DNA of 64,000 nucleotides from NCBI RefSeq assembly GCF_017308975.1, contig NZ_JADWPD010000017.1, forward strand, positions 1-64,000. The letters run 5' to 3'. The notes beneath the pieces are model-generated. The model was not told where the DNA came from, searched no databases, and saw nothing but the letters and a program-made list of their open reading frames with translations. The stretch comes from Amycolatopsis sp. MtRt-6. Its GTDB lineage: Bacteria; Actinomycetota; Actinomycetes; Mycobacteriales; Pseudonocardiaceae. This document shows positions 52,026 to 60,898 of the stretch, one piece after another (within the stretch, counting starts at the first letter, position 1; the number at the start of each line of letters is the position of its first letter). A program made the translations under genes and the position numbers.

Positions 52026-53300
52026 CTACGGGCCCACACCCGCGCCGTCGGACCCGCCGCGGCTACGACTCTCGGCCTTCCAGGCGTTGTACGTGTGATC
52101 CAGGAACCGAGCCACTCCGCGGACCACGTGCGCCGAGCGCACCGAAGTGAACACATCGAACGCGTGCTGCGCCCCCGCCAGCTCCGCATACGCCACCGGC
52201 TGCCGCGACTTCTCCCGCAACCGCCGGACGAACTCGCGCGCTTCCCGCACCGGCACCAGTGAGTCGTCCCGGCCGTGGATCACGAAGAACGGCGGTGCGT
52301 CCGACGTGATCCGGTCCAACGGGGACGCCGCGATGTAGTCGTCCAAGTGGGCCACCGGGTCGCGGTCCGGTGCGAACACCCGTCTCGCGATCAAGCTCTC
52401 CAGCCGGTACTTGCTCGCCGGTGCCCCGGACGTCGCCGCGAAGTCGTACACGCCGTAGTGCGGGACGCACGCCTGGATGCTCGTGTCCACGTCCTCGAAC
52501 GACGGCTGCAACGCCGGGTCGTTCTGGGACAACGCCAGCAACGCCGACAGGTGCCCGCCCGCCGAGCCGCCCGTCACCGCCACGAACCGCGGGTCGCCGC
52601 CGTACGAAGCGATCGAAGTGCGGATCCACGCCAATGCCTGCTTCGCCGCGATGATGTGTGCCGGCCAGCGGTGCGCCGGCGACAACGGGTAGTTGATCGC
52701 GACGCACACCCAGCCCCGGCGGGCCAGGTAGCGCATCAGCGGCCTGCCCTGCTCCTCCTTGTTGCCGATCACCCACGCGCCGCCGTGGACCTGCAGCAGC
52801 ACCGGTGCACCCGAAACGTCCGAATTGGGCCGGTACACGTCCAGCAGGAACCGCTTGCCGCCCGGGGCATAGGCGATGTTGCGGTCGACCCGGACGTCCG
52901 GGGCGCCCATCCGGAACGGCAGCGCCAGCTCACCCCACGGCAGGCCCAGGTCGGACCGGCCCAGCTCCGAGGCGTAGTCGTCGCCCAAGGCCGACGTCAG
53001 CGCGTTCTCGATCTCCTCGCGGGCGCCGTGGCCGGTGCGGATCAGCGCGGCCAGCCCGGCGGCGGACGCGGCCGCCATCGCCAGGCCCGCCTTCGTCGAT
53101 CGGTCGCGGACGCCGTGGCGGGCCACGTGCACCGCGGCGTCCGCCGCCGTCAACGCCAGGAGCTGGGGCGCCAGCTCGCCGGTCAGCCAGCCGGCGAAGA
53201 ACACCGGGATCGTCGTGGACCGCGCCCGCAGCGGGCGGAGCGCGTTGGCGGTGAGACCGAGCTGGACCGCGCGACGGATCAGGAAATTCGGCTGCACCAC
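52026..53300 (-). CDS. Alpha/beta hydrolase, LipC-like esterase
   Basis: A 424-residue esterase of the hormone-sensitive-lipase group. The oxyanion motif is LLQVHGGAW, the nucleophile GGSAGGHLS, with Asp in HGRDDSLVPV and His in AGAQHAFDV. The first 100 residues are hydrophobic and Ala-rich and may attach it to the membrane. It starts at GTG and diverges from a WS/DGAT gene across 61 bp; the same pair (lipC and Rv0221) is adjacent in Mycobacterium tuberculosis. So it may act in storage-lipid turnover. Confidence 0.9.
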   Translation of the reverse strand: MVQPNFLIRRAVQLGLTANALRPLRARSTTIPVFFAGWLTGELAPQLLALTAADAAVHVARHGVRDRSTKAGLAMAAASAAGLAALIRTGHGAREEIENALTSALGDDYASELGRSDLGLPWGELALPFRMGAPDVRVDRNIAYAPGGKRFLLDVYRPNSDVSGAPVLLQVHGGAWVIGNKEEQGRPLMRYLARRGWVCVAINYPLSPAHRWPAHIIAAKQALAWIRTSIASYGGDPRFVAVTGGSAGGHLSALLALSQNDPALQPSFEDVDTSIQACVPHYGVYDFAATSGAPASKYRLESLIARRVFAPDRDPVAHLDDYIAASPLDRITSDAPPFFVIHGRDDSLVPVREAREFVRRLREKSRQPVAYAELAGAQHAFDVFTSVRSAHVVRGVARFLDHTYNAWKAESRSRGGSDGAGVGP

Positions 53301-53361
53301 CGCGATGGTACCGGCGAGTAGGGTGACGCGCCGCTCACCGGACGTGGCCTACCCTGGCCCC

Positions 53362-54747
53362 ATGCAGAGATTGAGCGGCCTCGACGCGAGCTTCCTCTAC
53401 CTCGAGACGTCGTCGCAGGTTCTGCACGTCTGCGGGCTGCTCATCCTGGACGGCGACACCGTCCCGGGCGGCTACACCTTCGCGAAGCTGCAGGAGAAAC
53501 TCGACGAGCGGGTCCGGCTGATCCCGGCGTTCCGCCGCAAACTGCACAACCCGCTCTGGAACCTCAGCCACCCCGTGTGGGTCGAAGACGAGGAGTTCGA
53601 CCTCGACCACCACGTGCACCGCATCGGCGTGCCCGCGCCCGGCGACCGCGCCGAGCTGGCCGAGCTGTGCGCGCACATCGCCGGGCAGCAGCTCGACCGC
53701 GCCCACCCGCTGTGGCAGCTGTACGTCATCGAGGGACTCGCCGACGGCCGGCTCGCCGTGCTGCTCAAGATGCACCACGCCAGCGTCGACGGCGTGAGCG
53801 GCGCCAGCCTGATCACCTACCTGGCCGGCCTCGAGCCCGACGGGCCGATGCCGGAGATCGCCGAACAGCGCAACGGCGGGCTGCCGTCGCCGCTCGACCT
53901 GGTCCGCTCCGGGGTCGAGAACGTCGTGAAACGACCCGCCGAGGTCGTGCGGCTGCTGCCCGACCTCCTCGGGCTGGTGCCACGCTGGGTCGGGCGGGCG
54001 TTGCGGGGCAAGGGAATGCCGGTCCCGTTCACCGCGCCGCGGACGTCGCTGAACGGCACGATCACCGGGCACCGCAGCGTCGCCTTCGCCCAGCTCGACC
54101 TCGATGACATCAAAGACGTCAAGAACGCCTTCGGCGTCACGGTGAACGACGTCGTGCTGGCGCTCGTCGCCGGCGCGCTGCGGGAGTTCCTCGCCGCGCG
54201 CGGCGAGCTGCCGGACGACCCGCTGGTGGCGACCGTCCCGGTCTCGGTGCACGACCGCACCGAACGCGAGCACGGCAGCAACAAGGTCTCGGCCTTCTTC
54301 GCCTCCCTGCCGACGCACCTGGCCGACCCGGCCGCGCGCGTGTTCTTCCTCGCCGAGGCCAACCGGCGCGCGAAGGACCACCACCACGAGATCGACGCCG
54401 ACATGCTGCAGGACTGGGCGCAGTTCTCGGCCGCGACGGCGTTCGGGCTCGCCGTGCGCGCGTACTCGGCGTTGCGACTGGCCGAGAAACACCCGGTCGT
54501 GCACAACCTGGTCGTCTCCAACGTGCCCGGGCCGCCGATGCCGCTGTACTTCCTGGGCGCGCGGATCACCGGCTTCTACCCGCTCGGCCCGGTCTTCCAC
54601 GGCGCCGGGCTGAACGTCACGGTGCTGTCCAACGCGGGAAAGGTGCACGTCGGCCTGCTCGGCGCGCGGGAACTGGTCAAGGACCTGTGGCCGCTCGCCG
54701 ACGCGCTCCCGGACGCCCTCGCCGAGCTGCTCAAGGCCGCGGGCTGA
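53362..54747 (+). CDS. Wax ester synthase / diacylglycerol acyltransferase (WS/DGAT)
   Basis: Makes triacylglycerol or wax ester from acyl-CoA. The 461-residue protein begins MQRLSGLDASFLYLETSSQ, typical of the family. The catalytic HHxxxDG motif is HHASVDG at 138-144, and VNDVVLALVAGALREFL and NVPGPPMPLYFLGARI fit the C-terminal domain. ATG at 53362. Its last 17 bases overlap the convergent Ddn-like gene. It can store carbon from sterol and fatty acid breakdown. Confidence 0.93.
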   Translation: MQRLSGLDASFLYLETSSQVLHVCGLLILDGDTVPGGYTFAKLQEKLDERVRLIPAFRRKLHNPLWNLSHPVWVEDEEFDLDHHVHRIGVPAPGDRAELAELCAHIAGQQLDRAHPLWQLYVIEGLADGRLAVLLKMHHASVDGVSGASLITYLAGLEPDGPMPEIAEQRNGGLPSPLDLVRSGVENVVKRPAEVVRLLPDLLGLVPRWVGRALRGKGMPVPFTAPRTSLNGTITGHRSVAFAQLDLDDIKDVKNAFGVTVNDVVLALVAGALREFLAARGELPDDPLVATVPVSVHDRTEREHGSNKVSAFFASLPTHLADPAARVFFLAEANRRAKDHHHEIDADMLQDWAQFSAATAFGLAVRAYSALRLAEKHPVVHNLVVSNVPGPPMPLYFLGARITGFYPLGPVFHGAGLNVTVLSNAGKVHVGLLGARELVKDLWPLADALPDALAELLKAAG

Positions 54748-55231
54748 GCAGCACGACCGGGATCTCCCGCTCGGTCCACGCCTGGTACTTCGCGAAGTCC
54801 GCGTACAGCTCGACCAGCCGCGGCCACAGCTCCGCGCGCTCGTCCGGCCCGGCCACCCGCGCCCGGACCGGAACGCCACGCCGGCCCTTGAGGTGGATGC
54901 GCGTTTCGGGGTGCGCCAGCAGGTTGTGGTACCACTGCGGGTGCCGCGGCAGCCCGCCCTGCGAGCCGACGATGACGACGTCGTCGCCGGAGCGCAGGTA
55001 CAGCAGCGGGGTGGTGAACAGCCGCCCGGACCTGCGGCCGCGGTGCTCCAGCAGCAGCGTCGGCACCGGCTTGCGGAATCCCGCCCCGAGCCGCCACGTG
55101 CTGCCGACCCGGCCGCCGGTCAGCTTGAAGACGGCTACCTGCGCCTTCGCCATGTACTTCATGGCCTTCGCCGTCACGGGCGAGTCGAGGCCGTCGGGCT
55201 TGGAGTCGGGCAGGCTGAAGCGTCCCATCAT
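54731..55231 (-). CDS. Deazaflavin(F420)-dependent nitroreductase, Ddn-like
   Basis: A 166-residue protein of the split-barrel F420-dependent family. AQVAVFKLTGGRVGSTWRLGAGFRKPV, LLLEHRGRRSGRLFTTPL and GSQGGLPRHPQWYHNLLAHP are characteristic of Ddn and relatives, which reduce quinones or nitro compounds. ATG at 55231 or 55228, with AGGAAGG upstream. It overlaps the stop of the preceding hydrolase gene by four bases and belongs to its operon. It overlaps WS/DGAT by 17 bases at the end. Confidence 0.93.
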   Translation of the reverse strand: MMGRFSLPDSKPDGLDSPVTAKAMKYMAKAQVAVFKLTGGRVGSTWRLGAGFRKPVPTLLLEHRGRRSGRLFTTPLLYLRSGDDVVIVGSQGGLPRHPQWYHNLLAHPETRIHLKGRRGVPVRARVAGPDERAELWPRLVELYADFAKYQAWTEREIPVVLLSPRP

Positions 55232-56070
55232 GGCTTCCTTCCTCGGAGGGATCCGACCGCGGCGAGCAGGGCGGGCACCCAGCGGTCGGCGGCCAGCACA
55301 CAGGCGGCGTGCCCGGCCGCGACCTCGTAGGTCGCCGCGCCGGGGATGTGGCGGGCCAGCGACCGCTGGTGGGCGGGGGCGATGAACCGGTCCCGGGCGG
55401 TCACCACGACCGCGGCCGGCAGCCGCAGGGTGTGCAGCCACGGCCTCGAGTCGAACCGGCCGATCTCGTCGACGGCGACCGCGATCGCCCACGGCGTGGT
55501 CGACCGGAACTCCCGCAGCCCCCACCGGCGGTCGGCGAGCCGTTCGCGGGGGAGCGCGGCCGGCGGTGGCACGCGCTCGCGCAGCCGCCGCAGCGTCCGG
55601 CCGAAGACGTCGAGGGCGACGCGCTGGCGCAGCCCGCGGCCGAAGTGGCCCGCGGTCGAGCACAGCACCAGCCCGGTAACACGTTCTGGTTCGGCGCGCG
55701 CCACGAGCTGTCCCACCAGCCCGCCCATCGAGTACCCGGCGACGGCGAACCGGCCGATGCCGAGTGCGTCCGCGACGGCGGTGACGTCGGCGGCGCAGTC
55801 GGCGAGCCGGAACTGCGGGGACCGGATGCCGCGGCCGTGCCACCGCTGGTCGAACACGACGACGCGGTGGTCGCGAGCCAGCCGGGGCAGCGCCGGATAC
55901 CAGGTCAGCAGGCCCGTGCAGGCCACCGAATGCAGCAGGAAGAGCGCGGGCGCGTCCCGCGGGCCGACGTCGGTGACGACGGTCCGGCCGCGCCCCGGCA
56001 GGTCGAGGGGCACCGGGTCGGGCACGCCGGCGGTCGGCGGCACGGTGATCAGCCGCCGTCTCCCCGCCAT
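55228..56070 (-). CDS. Alpha/beta hydrolase
   Basis: A 280-residue alpha/beta-fold hydrolase. The nucleophile elbow is AGYSMGGLV, the acid Asp is in VVTARDRFIAP and the base His in AAGHAACVLA; FLLHSVACTGLLTWYP holds the oxyanion strand and VVFDQRWHGRGIRSP is typical. ATG at 56070 with GGGGGTGG in front. It diverges from the fadE28 operon over a KstR box, 87 bp in all, so it may be KstR-controlled. That is the position of cyp125 in Mycobacterium. Substrate not known. Confidence 0.88.
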   Translation of the reverse strand: MAGRRRLITVPPTAGVPDPVPLDLPGRGRTVVTDVGPRDAPALFLLHSVACTGLLTWYPALPRLARDHRVVVFDQRWHGRGIRSPQFRLADCAADVTAVADALGIGRFAVAGYSMGGLVGQLVARAEPERVTGLVLCSTAGHFGRGLRQRVALDVFGRTLRRLRERVPPPAALPRERLADRRWGLREFRSTTPWAIAVAVDEIGRFDSRPWLHTLRLPAAVVVTARDRFIAPAHQRSLARHIPGAATYEVAAGHAACVLAADRWVPALLAAVGSLRGRKP

Positions 56071-56115
56071 TGCGCCACCCCCGGGGTTGCCGTGCCGACC
56101 CTTTCCGGTTAAGAC

Positions 56116-56129
56116 TAGAACAGGTTTCA
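56116..56129. promoter_or_regulatory. KstR box 3, upstream of fadE28
   Basis: TagAACagGTTtcA matches TNNAACNNGTTNNA exactly. It lies between the divergent hydrolase and fadE28 starts, 28 bp ahead of the latter, and can control both transcripts. Confidence 0.9.
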
Positions 56130-56156
56130 CTATTGCGCCCGATCCGGAGGACAGGC

Positions 56157-57206
56157 GTGGACTTCGCCCTTGACGAAACGCAGACCGAGATCGCCGCTCT
56201 CGCCGCGAAGGTGCTCGGGTCGCCGGACGACCCCTGGCGCGCCCTGGCGGCTTCGGGCCTGCTCGCCCTGGCCCTGCCCCCGGAGCTGGAAGGCGACGGC
56301 CTGGGCGTCGCGGAGGTCGCCCAAGTGCTCACCGAGGTCGGCCGGGCCGCCGCGCCGGTGCCCGCGTACCCGGCGCTCGCCCTCGGCGTCCTGCCGATCG
56401 AGTCGCTCGGCACGCCCGCCCAGCGCGCGGAGCTGCTGCCGCCGGTCGCGGCCGGGGACGCGCTGCTCACCGCGGCCCTGCACGAGCCGTCCGCGCCGCT
56501 GGTCGCCGAGCCCGCCGCGACCGCGCGGCCGCGCGACGGGAAGTGGCTGGTCAGCGGCGTCAAGACCGCCGTCCCGTACGCCGGCGGCGCCACCCGGATC
56601 CTCACCCCGGTGTCCACCGCGCACGGCAGCGCCGTTTACCTCGTCGACCCGCGCGCCGACGGCGTCACGCTCGTCCCGACGCCCACTTCGGCCGGGACAC
56701 CGGAATTCACCGTCTGCCTCGACGACGTCGCCGTCGAGGAAACCGACCTGCTCTTCGACCGCGGCGCGGTCGCGGCCCTGCACCGGTTCGCGCTGGCCGG
56801 CGCCCTCGCCCTCGGCGACGGCCTCCTGGCCGGGGCGCTGGCGCTGACCGTGAAGCACGTCGGCGAGCGCACCCAGTTCGGCCGGCCCCTCTCCGCCTTC
56901 CAGGCCGTGGCGGGCCAGATCGCCGACGTCTACGTGGCCGCGCGGACCGTGCACCTCGCCGTGACGTCGGCGGTGTGGCGGCTGGCTTCGGGGCTCGACG
57001 CGGACGCCGAACTGGACGTCGCCGCCTACTGGTTCGCCGCGCAGGCCCCGCAAGCGCTGGCCACCTGCCACCACCTGCACGGCGGTGTCGGCGTCGACGA
57101 AACCTATCCGCTGCACCGGTATTCGTCGGCGGTCAAGGATCTCGGCCGGGCGCTCGGCGGGGCCGCGCACCGGCTCGGCCGGCTCGGCGAACGAGTGGCG
57201 GGGTGA
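56157..57206 (+). CDS. fadE28: Acyl-CoA dehydrogenase FadE28-like (ChsE1 subunit)
   Basis: A 349-residue acyl-CoA dehydrogenase shorter than most, as FadE28. Segments: DFALDETQTEIAALAAKVLG at the start, KWLVSGVKTAVPYAGGATRI in the middle and FGRPLSAFQAVAGQIADVYV, then HHLHGGVGVDETYPLHRY. In Mycobacterium, FadE28 and FadE29 form an alpha2beta2 enzyme that dehydrogenates the 3-carbon steroid side-chain CoA ester. GTG with CCGGAGGACAGG. First gene of a five-gene operon in exactly the igr order; its stop is four bases before fadE29. Confidence 0.92.
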   Translation: MDFALDETQTEIAALAAKVLGSPDDPWRALAASGLLALALPPELEGDGLGVAEVAQVLTEVGRAAAPVPAYPALALGVLPIESLGTPAQRAELLPPVAAGDALLTAALHEPSAPLVAEPAATARPRDGKWLVSGVKTAVPYAGGATRILTPVSTAHGSAVYLVDPRADGVTLVPTPTSAGTPEFTVCLDDVAVEETDLLFDRGAVAALHRFALAGALALGDGLLAGALALTVKHVGERTQFGRPLSAFQAVAGQIADVYVAARTVHLAVTSAVWRLASGLDADAELDVAAYWFAAQAPQALATCHHLHGGVGVDETYPLHRYSSAVKDLGRALGGAAHRLGRLGERVAG

Positions 57207-57210
57207 ACCG

Positions 57211-58365
57211 ATGCACGTCGAACTGACTTCCGCGCAACGGCAGCTGCGGGCCGAGCTGCGCGAATACTTCGCCGGCCTGATCAGCCCCGAGGAACGCCGG
57301 GCGATGCGGCGCGAGCGGCACGGGCCGGTGTTCCGCGAGATCGTCCGCCGGATGGGCCGCGACGGCCGGCTCGGCGTCGGCTGGCCGGTCGAATACGGCG
57401 GCCAGGGCTTCGGCGGGATCGAACAGCACCTGTTCGTCGACGAGGCCGCGCGCGCCGACGTCCAGCTGCCGTCGGTGACGCTGCAGACGGTCGGGCCGAC
57501 GCTGCAGGAGTTCGGCACCGAGGAACAGAAGGCCTTCTTCCTGCCGAAGATCCTGGCGGGGGAGATCCACTTCGCGATCGGCTACAGCGAACCGGAAGCG
57601 GGGACCGACCTCGCCGCCCTGCGCACGACGGCGGTGCGCGACGCCGACGAATACGTCGTCAACGGCCAGAAGATCTTCACCACCGGCGGGCACGATGCCG
57701 ACTACATCTGGCTCGCCGTGCGGACCGCCCCGGGCGCGCCGAGGCACAAGGGCATCTCGATCCTCATCGTCGACACACGCGACCCCGGTTATTCGTGGAC
57801 GCCGATCATTACCTGCGACGGCGCCCACCACGTCAACGCCACGTACTACTCGGACGTCCGCGTGCCGGCGAACCGCCTGGTGGGCACCGAAAACGCGGGC
57901 TGGCGGCTGATCACGACGCAGCTCAACCACGAACGCGTCATGCTCGGGCCGGCCGGGCGGATCGGCGGCCTGTACGACCGCGTGCGTGCCTGGGCGGACG
58001 CGCACGGCCTGCTGGACCTCGCCGACGTGCGGGCCGTGCTCGCCGAGGCGCTGGCCGTGACCCGCGTCAACGAGCTGCTGAACTGGCAGGTCGCGGTGTC
58101 CTCGGCGAGCGCGCCGGTGGGCGTCGCGGACGCGTCGGCGACCAAGGTGTTCAGCTCGGAAGCCATCCAGCGGATCGGCCGGAACCTGGAAGAGATCGTC
58201 GGGCGCCACGGCGACCTGGCCGACCCGGACACCGCCGAACTCGCCGAATGGCTCGACGTCACCGCGAAGCGCAACATCGTGCTGACCTTCGGCGGTGGCG
58301 TCAGCGAAATCCAACGGGAGCTGATCGCCTCGATCGGCCTGGGCCTGCCGAGGGTGCCACGATGA
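57211..58365 (+). CDS. fadE29: Acyl-CoA dehydrogenase FadE29-like (ChsE2 subunit)
   Basis: A 384-residue acyl-CoA dehydrogenase. LGVGWPVEYGGQGFGGIEQHLF, GYSEPEAGTDLAALRTTAVR, GQKIFTTGGHDADYIWLAVR and LTFGGGVSEIQRELIASIGL are typical; the FAD-binding loop is intact. It partners with FadE28 by gene order and by analogy with mycobacteria (family knowledge). ATG at 57211, two bases after the preceding stop codon. The stop overlaps chsH2 by ATGA. Confidence 0.93.
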   Translation: MHVELTSAQRQLRAELREYFAGLISPEERRAMRRERHGPVFREIVRRMGRDGRLGVGWPVEYGGQGFGGIEQHLFVDEAARADVQLPSVTLQTVGPTLQEFGTEEQKAFFLPKILAGEIHFAIGYSEPEAGTDLAALRTTAVRDADEYVVNGQKIFTTGGHDADYIWLAVRTAPGAPRHKGISILIVDTRDPGYSWTPIITCDGAHHVNATYYSDVRVPANRLVGTENAGWRLITTQLNHERVMLGPAGRIGGLYDRVRAWADAHGLLDLADVRAVLAEALAVTRVNELLNWQVAVSSASAPVGVADASATKVFSSEAIQRIGRNLEEIVGRHGDLADPDTAELAEWLDVTAKRNIVLTFGGGVSEIQRELIASIGLGLPRVPR

Positions 58366-59270
58366 CCATCGAAGAAGCCGCCGCGGAGATCGCCGCGCGC
58401 GGGGAATGCGCCCCACGCCTGGCCCGCGACCCCGTCAACCAGGCCATGGTGAACAACTGGGTCGAGGCGATCGGGGACCGCAACCCGGTCTACACCGACC
58501 CGGAGTTCGCCGCCGCGAGCGTCCACAAGGGACTGGTCGCGCCGCCGGCGATGGCCCAGGTGTGGACGATGGGCGGCCTGAACGTCCCGCGCGGCTCCGA
58601 CGACCCCCTCGGCCTGATGATGGAGCTCCTGGACGAAGCCGGGTTCACCTCCGTCGTCGCGACGAACTCCGAGCAGACGTACCACCGCTACCTGCGGCCC
58701 GGGGAGCAGGTCGAGGCGCGGACGCGGCTGGAGGACGTCGTCGGCCCCAAGAAGACCGCCCTGGGTGAGGGCTGGTTCGTCACCACGCGGATGACCTGGT
58801 ACGTCGGGGACGAGGCCGTCGCCGAGATGATGTTCCGGGTGCTCAAGTTCCGGCCACCCGCGCCGAAGCCGGCGCCGGCGCCGGTGCTCCGGCCGGTGAT
58901 CAGCCGGGACACGGAGTTCTTCTGGGCCGGCCTTCGCGAGGGTGAGCTGCGGATCCAGCGCTGGGGCGAGACGCTGCGGCACCCGCCGGGGCCGATGCCG
59001 CCCGACGGCTCGCTGGACACCAAGCCCGACTACGTCGTCGCCAGTGGCCGGGGAACCGTGTACTCCTACGTCGTGCATCACCACCCGGCGGTGCCGGGCA
59101 AGCGGCTGCCGTTCGTGGTGGCGCTGGTGGAACTCGAAGAAGGGGTTCGTGTCATGGCCGAGCTGCTGGACGCGGCGCCGGAGGAGGTCCACATCGGACT
59201 GCCGGTGGTCGCGGCGTTCGTCAAAGTGGATGACGACTTGACCCTGCCCGCGTGGAAGGTGGCCCGATGA
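58362..59270 (+). CDS. chsH2: ChsH2: MaoC-like hydratase with C-terminal DUF35 domain
   Basis: A 302-residue protein. The N-terminal two thirds are a hot-dog MaoC domain (RDPVNQAMVNNWVEAIGDRNP at the conserved start of the fold). The last 115 residues are a DUF35 (OB-fold) domain, FFWAGLREGELRIQRWGETLRHPP, though the usual zinc-ribbon cysteines are missing. In M. tuberculosis ChsH2 joins ChsH1 to hydrate the steroid enoyl-CoA, and its DUF35 domain also binds Ltp2. ATG overlaps fadE29 and the stop overlaps chsH1 by four bases each. Confidence 0.93.
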   Translation: MTIEEAAAEIAARGECAPRLARDPVNQAMVNNWVEAIGDRNPVYTDPEFAAASVHKGLVAPPAMAQVWTMGGLNVPRGSDDPLGLMMELLDEAGFTSVVATNSEQTYHRYLRPGEQVEARTRLEDVVGPKKTALGEGWFVTTRMTWYVGDEAVAEMMFRVLKFRPPAPKPAPAPVLRPVISRDTEFFWAGLREGELRIQRWGETLRHPPGPMPPDGSLDTKPDYVVASGRGTVYSYVVHHHPAVPGKRLPFVVALVELEEGVRVMAELLDAAPEEVHIGLPVVAAFVKVDDDLTLPAWKVAR

Positions 59271-59653
59271 CCGTCGCCGAAGGGACCGAGCTGCCCCCGC
59301 TGACGATCGAGGCGACGCCGACGTTCGTCGTCAGCACGGCGCTGGCGACCCGCGACTTCCAGGACGTCCACCACGACCGCGACGCGGCCGTGGCCCGCGG
59401 CTCGAAGGACATCTTCCTCAACATCCTCACCGACACGGGCCTCGTGCAGCGGTTCGTCTCGGAGTGGGCCGGCCCCGAGGCGCTGATCCGGTCGATCAAG
59501 ATCCGGCTCGGCGTGCCCTGCTACGCCTACGACACGCTGACGTTCACCGGCCGGGTGGTTTCCCGCGACGGCAACGACGTCGTGGTGTCCGTGTCCGGTG
59601 TGGACAGTCTCGGCGAGCACGTCGCCGGGACGGTGGCGGTGACCCTGCCGTGA
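59267..59653 (+). CDS. chsH1: ChsH1: MaoC-like hydratase subunit
   Basis: A 128-residue single hot-dog protein. VVSTALATRDFQDVHHDRDAAVA holds the catalytic R/K-DxxxxHxD region (here ATRDFQDVHHD), and RLGVPCYAYDTLTFTGRVV follows. It matches ChsH1, which supplies catalytic residues to the ChsH1-ChsH2 complex. ATG overlaps the stop of chsH2 and its own stop overlaps the GTG of ltp2 (GTGA), so the five genes are tightly coupled. Confidence 0.92.
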   Translation: MTVAEGTELPPLTIEATPTFVVSTALATRDFQDVHHDRDAAVARGSKDIFLNILTDTGLVQRFVSEWAGPEALIRSIKIRLGVPCYAYDTLTFTGRVVSRDGNDVVVSVSGVDSLGEHVAGTVAVTLP

Positions 59654-60819
59654 CGCTTCCGGGCAAGGCGGCGATCGCCGGGATCGGCGCGACGGAGTTC
59701 TCGAAGGACTCCGGGCGCAGCGAACTGCGGCTCGCGGCCGAATGCATCTCCCACGCACTGGCCGACGCCGGCCTGACGCCGTCCGATGTGGACGGTCTGG
59801 TGTCGTTCACCATGGACGGCAACGCGGAGATCGCGGTGGCGCGCGAACTCGGTATCCCCGAGCTGAAGTTCTTCAGCCGGATCCACTACGGCGGCGGTGC
59901 GGCGGCGGCGACCGTGCAGCAGGCCGCGATGGCGGTGGCGACCGGCGTCGCGGACGTCGTCGTCGCCTACCGGGCGTTCAACGAGCGGTCCGGGCACCGG
60001 TTCGGCCAGGTGTCGTCCGCGGCGGCGGGCCAGGTCAACTCCTCGGGCGTGGACAACGCGTTCCACTACCCGATGGGCATCGCGACCCCGGCGGCGACGG
60101 TGGCCATGGTCGCGCGGCGGTACCTCCACGACTACGGCGCGACGAGCGAGGACTTCGGCCGCGTCGCCGTGATCGACCGCAAGCACGCGGCGACCAACCC
60201 GAACGCGTGGTTTCACGAGCGGCCCATCACCCTGGCGGAGCACCAGGCGTCGCGCTGGGTGGCCGAGCCACTGCACCTGCTCGACTGCTGCCAGGAAAGC
60301 GACGGCGGGGTCGCGCTGGTCGTCACCAGCGTTTCGCGCGCACGCGACCTGGCCCGCAAGCCGGCGGTGATCGCGGCGGCGGCGCAGGGGAGCGGGCCGG
60401 ACCAGTACGTGATGACCAGCTACTACCGCGACGACCTGGCCGCGCTGCCGGAGATGGGCGTCGTGGGCAGGCAGCTGTGGGGCCAGTCGGGCCTGGGACC
60501 GTCCGATGTGGACGTCGCGGTGCTCTACGACCACTTCACGCCGTATGTCCTGATGCAGCTGGAGGAACTGGGGTTCTGCGGCCGCGGCGAGGCGAAGGAC
60601 TTCATCGCCGACGGCGCCCTGGAGCTCGACGGCGCGTTGCCGCTCAACCCGCACGGCGGTCAGCTCGGCGAGGCGTACATCCACGGGATGAACGGCATCG
60701 CGGAGGGTGTCCGCCAGATCCGCGGCACGGCGGCCAACCAGGTCGCGGGCGCGGCCCGGGTGCTGGTCACGGCGGGCACGGGTGTGCCCACCAGCGGGCT
60801 CATCCTGACGGGTGACTGA
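59650..60819 (+). CDS. ltp2: Ltp2: lipid-transfer-protein-type thiolase-fold retro-aldolase
   Basis: A 389-residue thiolase-fold protein. KAAIAGIGATEFSKDSGRSE, the middle FNERSGHRFGQ and the C-terminal LNPHGGQLGEAYIHGMNGI are characteristic of the SCP-X/Ltp group that lost the classic thiolase Cys. With the DUF35 domain of ChsH2, mycobacterial Ltp2 cleaves the hydrated side chain, releasing propionyl-CoA and the C19 steroid ketone (established for the family). GTG overlaps the chsH1 stop. Last gene of the operon. Confidence 0.93.
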   Translation: MTLPGKAAIAGIGATEFSKDSGRSELRLAAECISHALADAGLTPSDVDGLVSFTMDGNAEIAVARELGIPELKFFSRIHYGGGAAAATVQQAAMAVATGVADVVVAYRAFNERSGHRFGQVSSAAAGQVNSSGVDNAFHYPMGIATPAATVAMVARRYLHDYGATSEDFGRVAVIDRKHAATNPNAWFHERPITLAEHQASRWVAEPLHLLDCCQESDGGVALVVTSVSRARDLARKPAVIAAAAQGSGPDQYVMTSYYRDDLAALPEMGVVGRQLWGQSGLGPSDVDVAVLYDHFTPYVLMQLEELGFCGRGEAKDFIADGALELDGALPLNPHGGQLGEAYIHGMNGIAEGVRQIRGTAANQVAGAARVLVTAGTGVPTSGLILTGD

Positions 60820-60856
60820 GTGTCACCTCAATGACGGCTGGTGCCGGGCCGACGTG

Positions 60857-60876
60857 GGTGTCACGGTGGAGACACC
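60857..60876. promoter_or_regulatory. Inverted repeat before the DUF5134 gene
   Basis: ggtgtc and gacacc flank acggtgga, 23 bp before the start of the gene at 60899. It may be an operator or a weak ltp2 terminator. No protein can be named. Confidence 0.3.
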
Positions 60877-60898
60877 ACCCACGACGGAGAGTGAGACC

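Noticed and set aside
55672..55690. Fourth KstR-like sequence (gtAACacGTTct)
   Set aside because: It misses both outer conserved bases and lies inside the hydrolase coding region.
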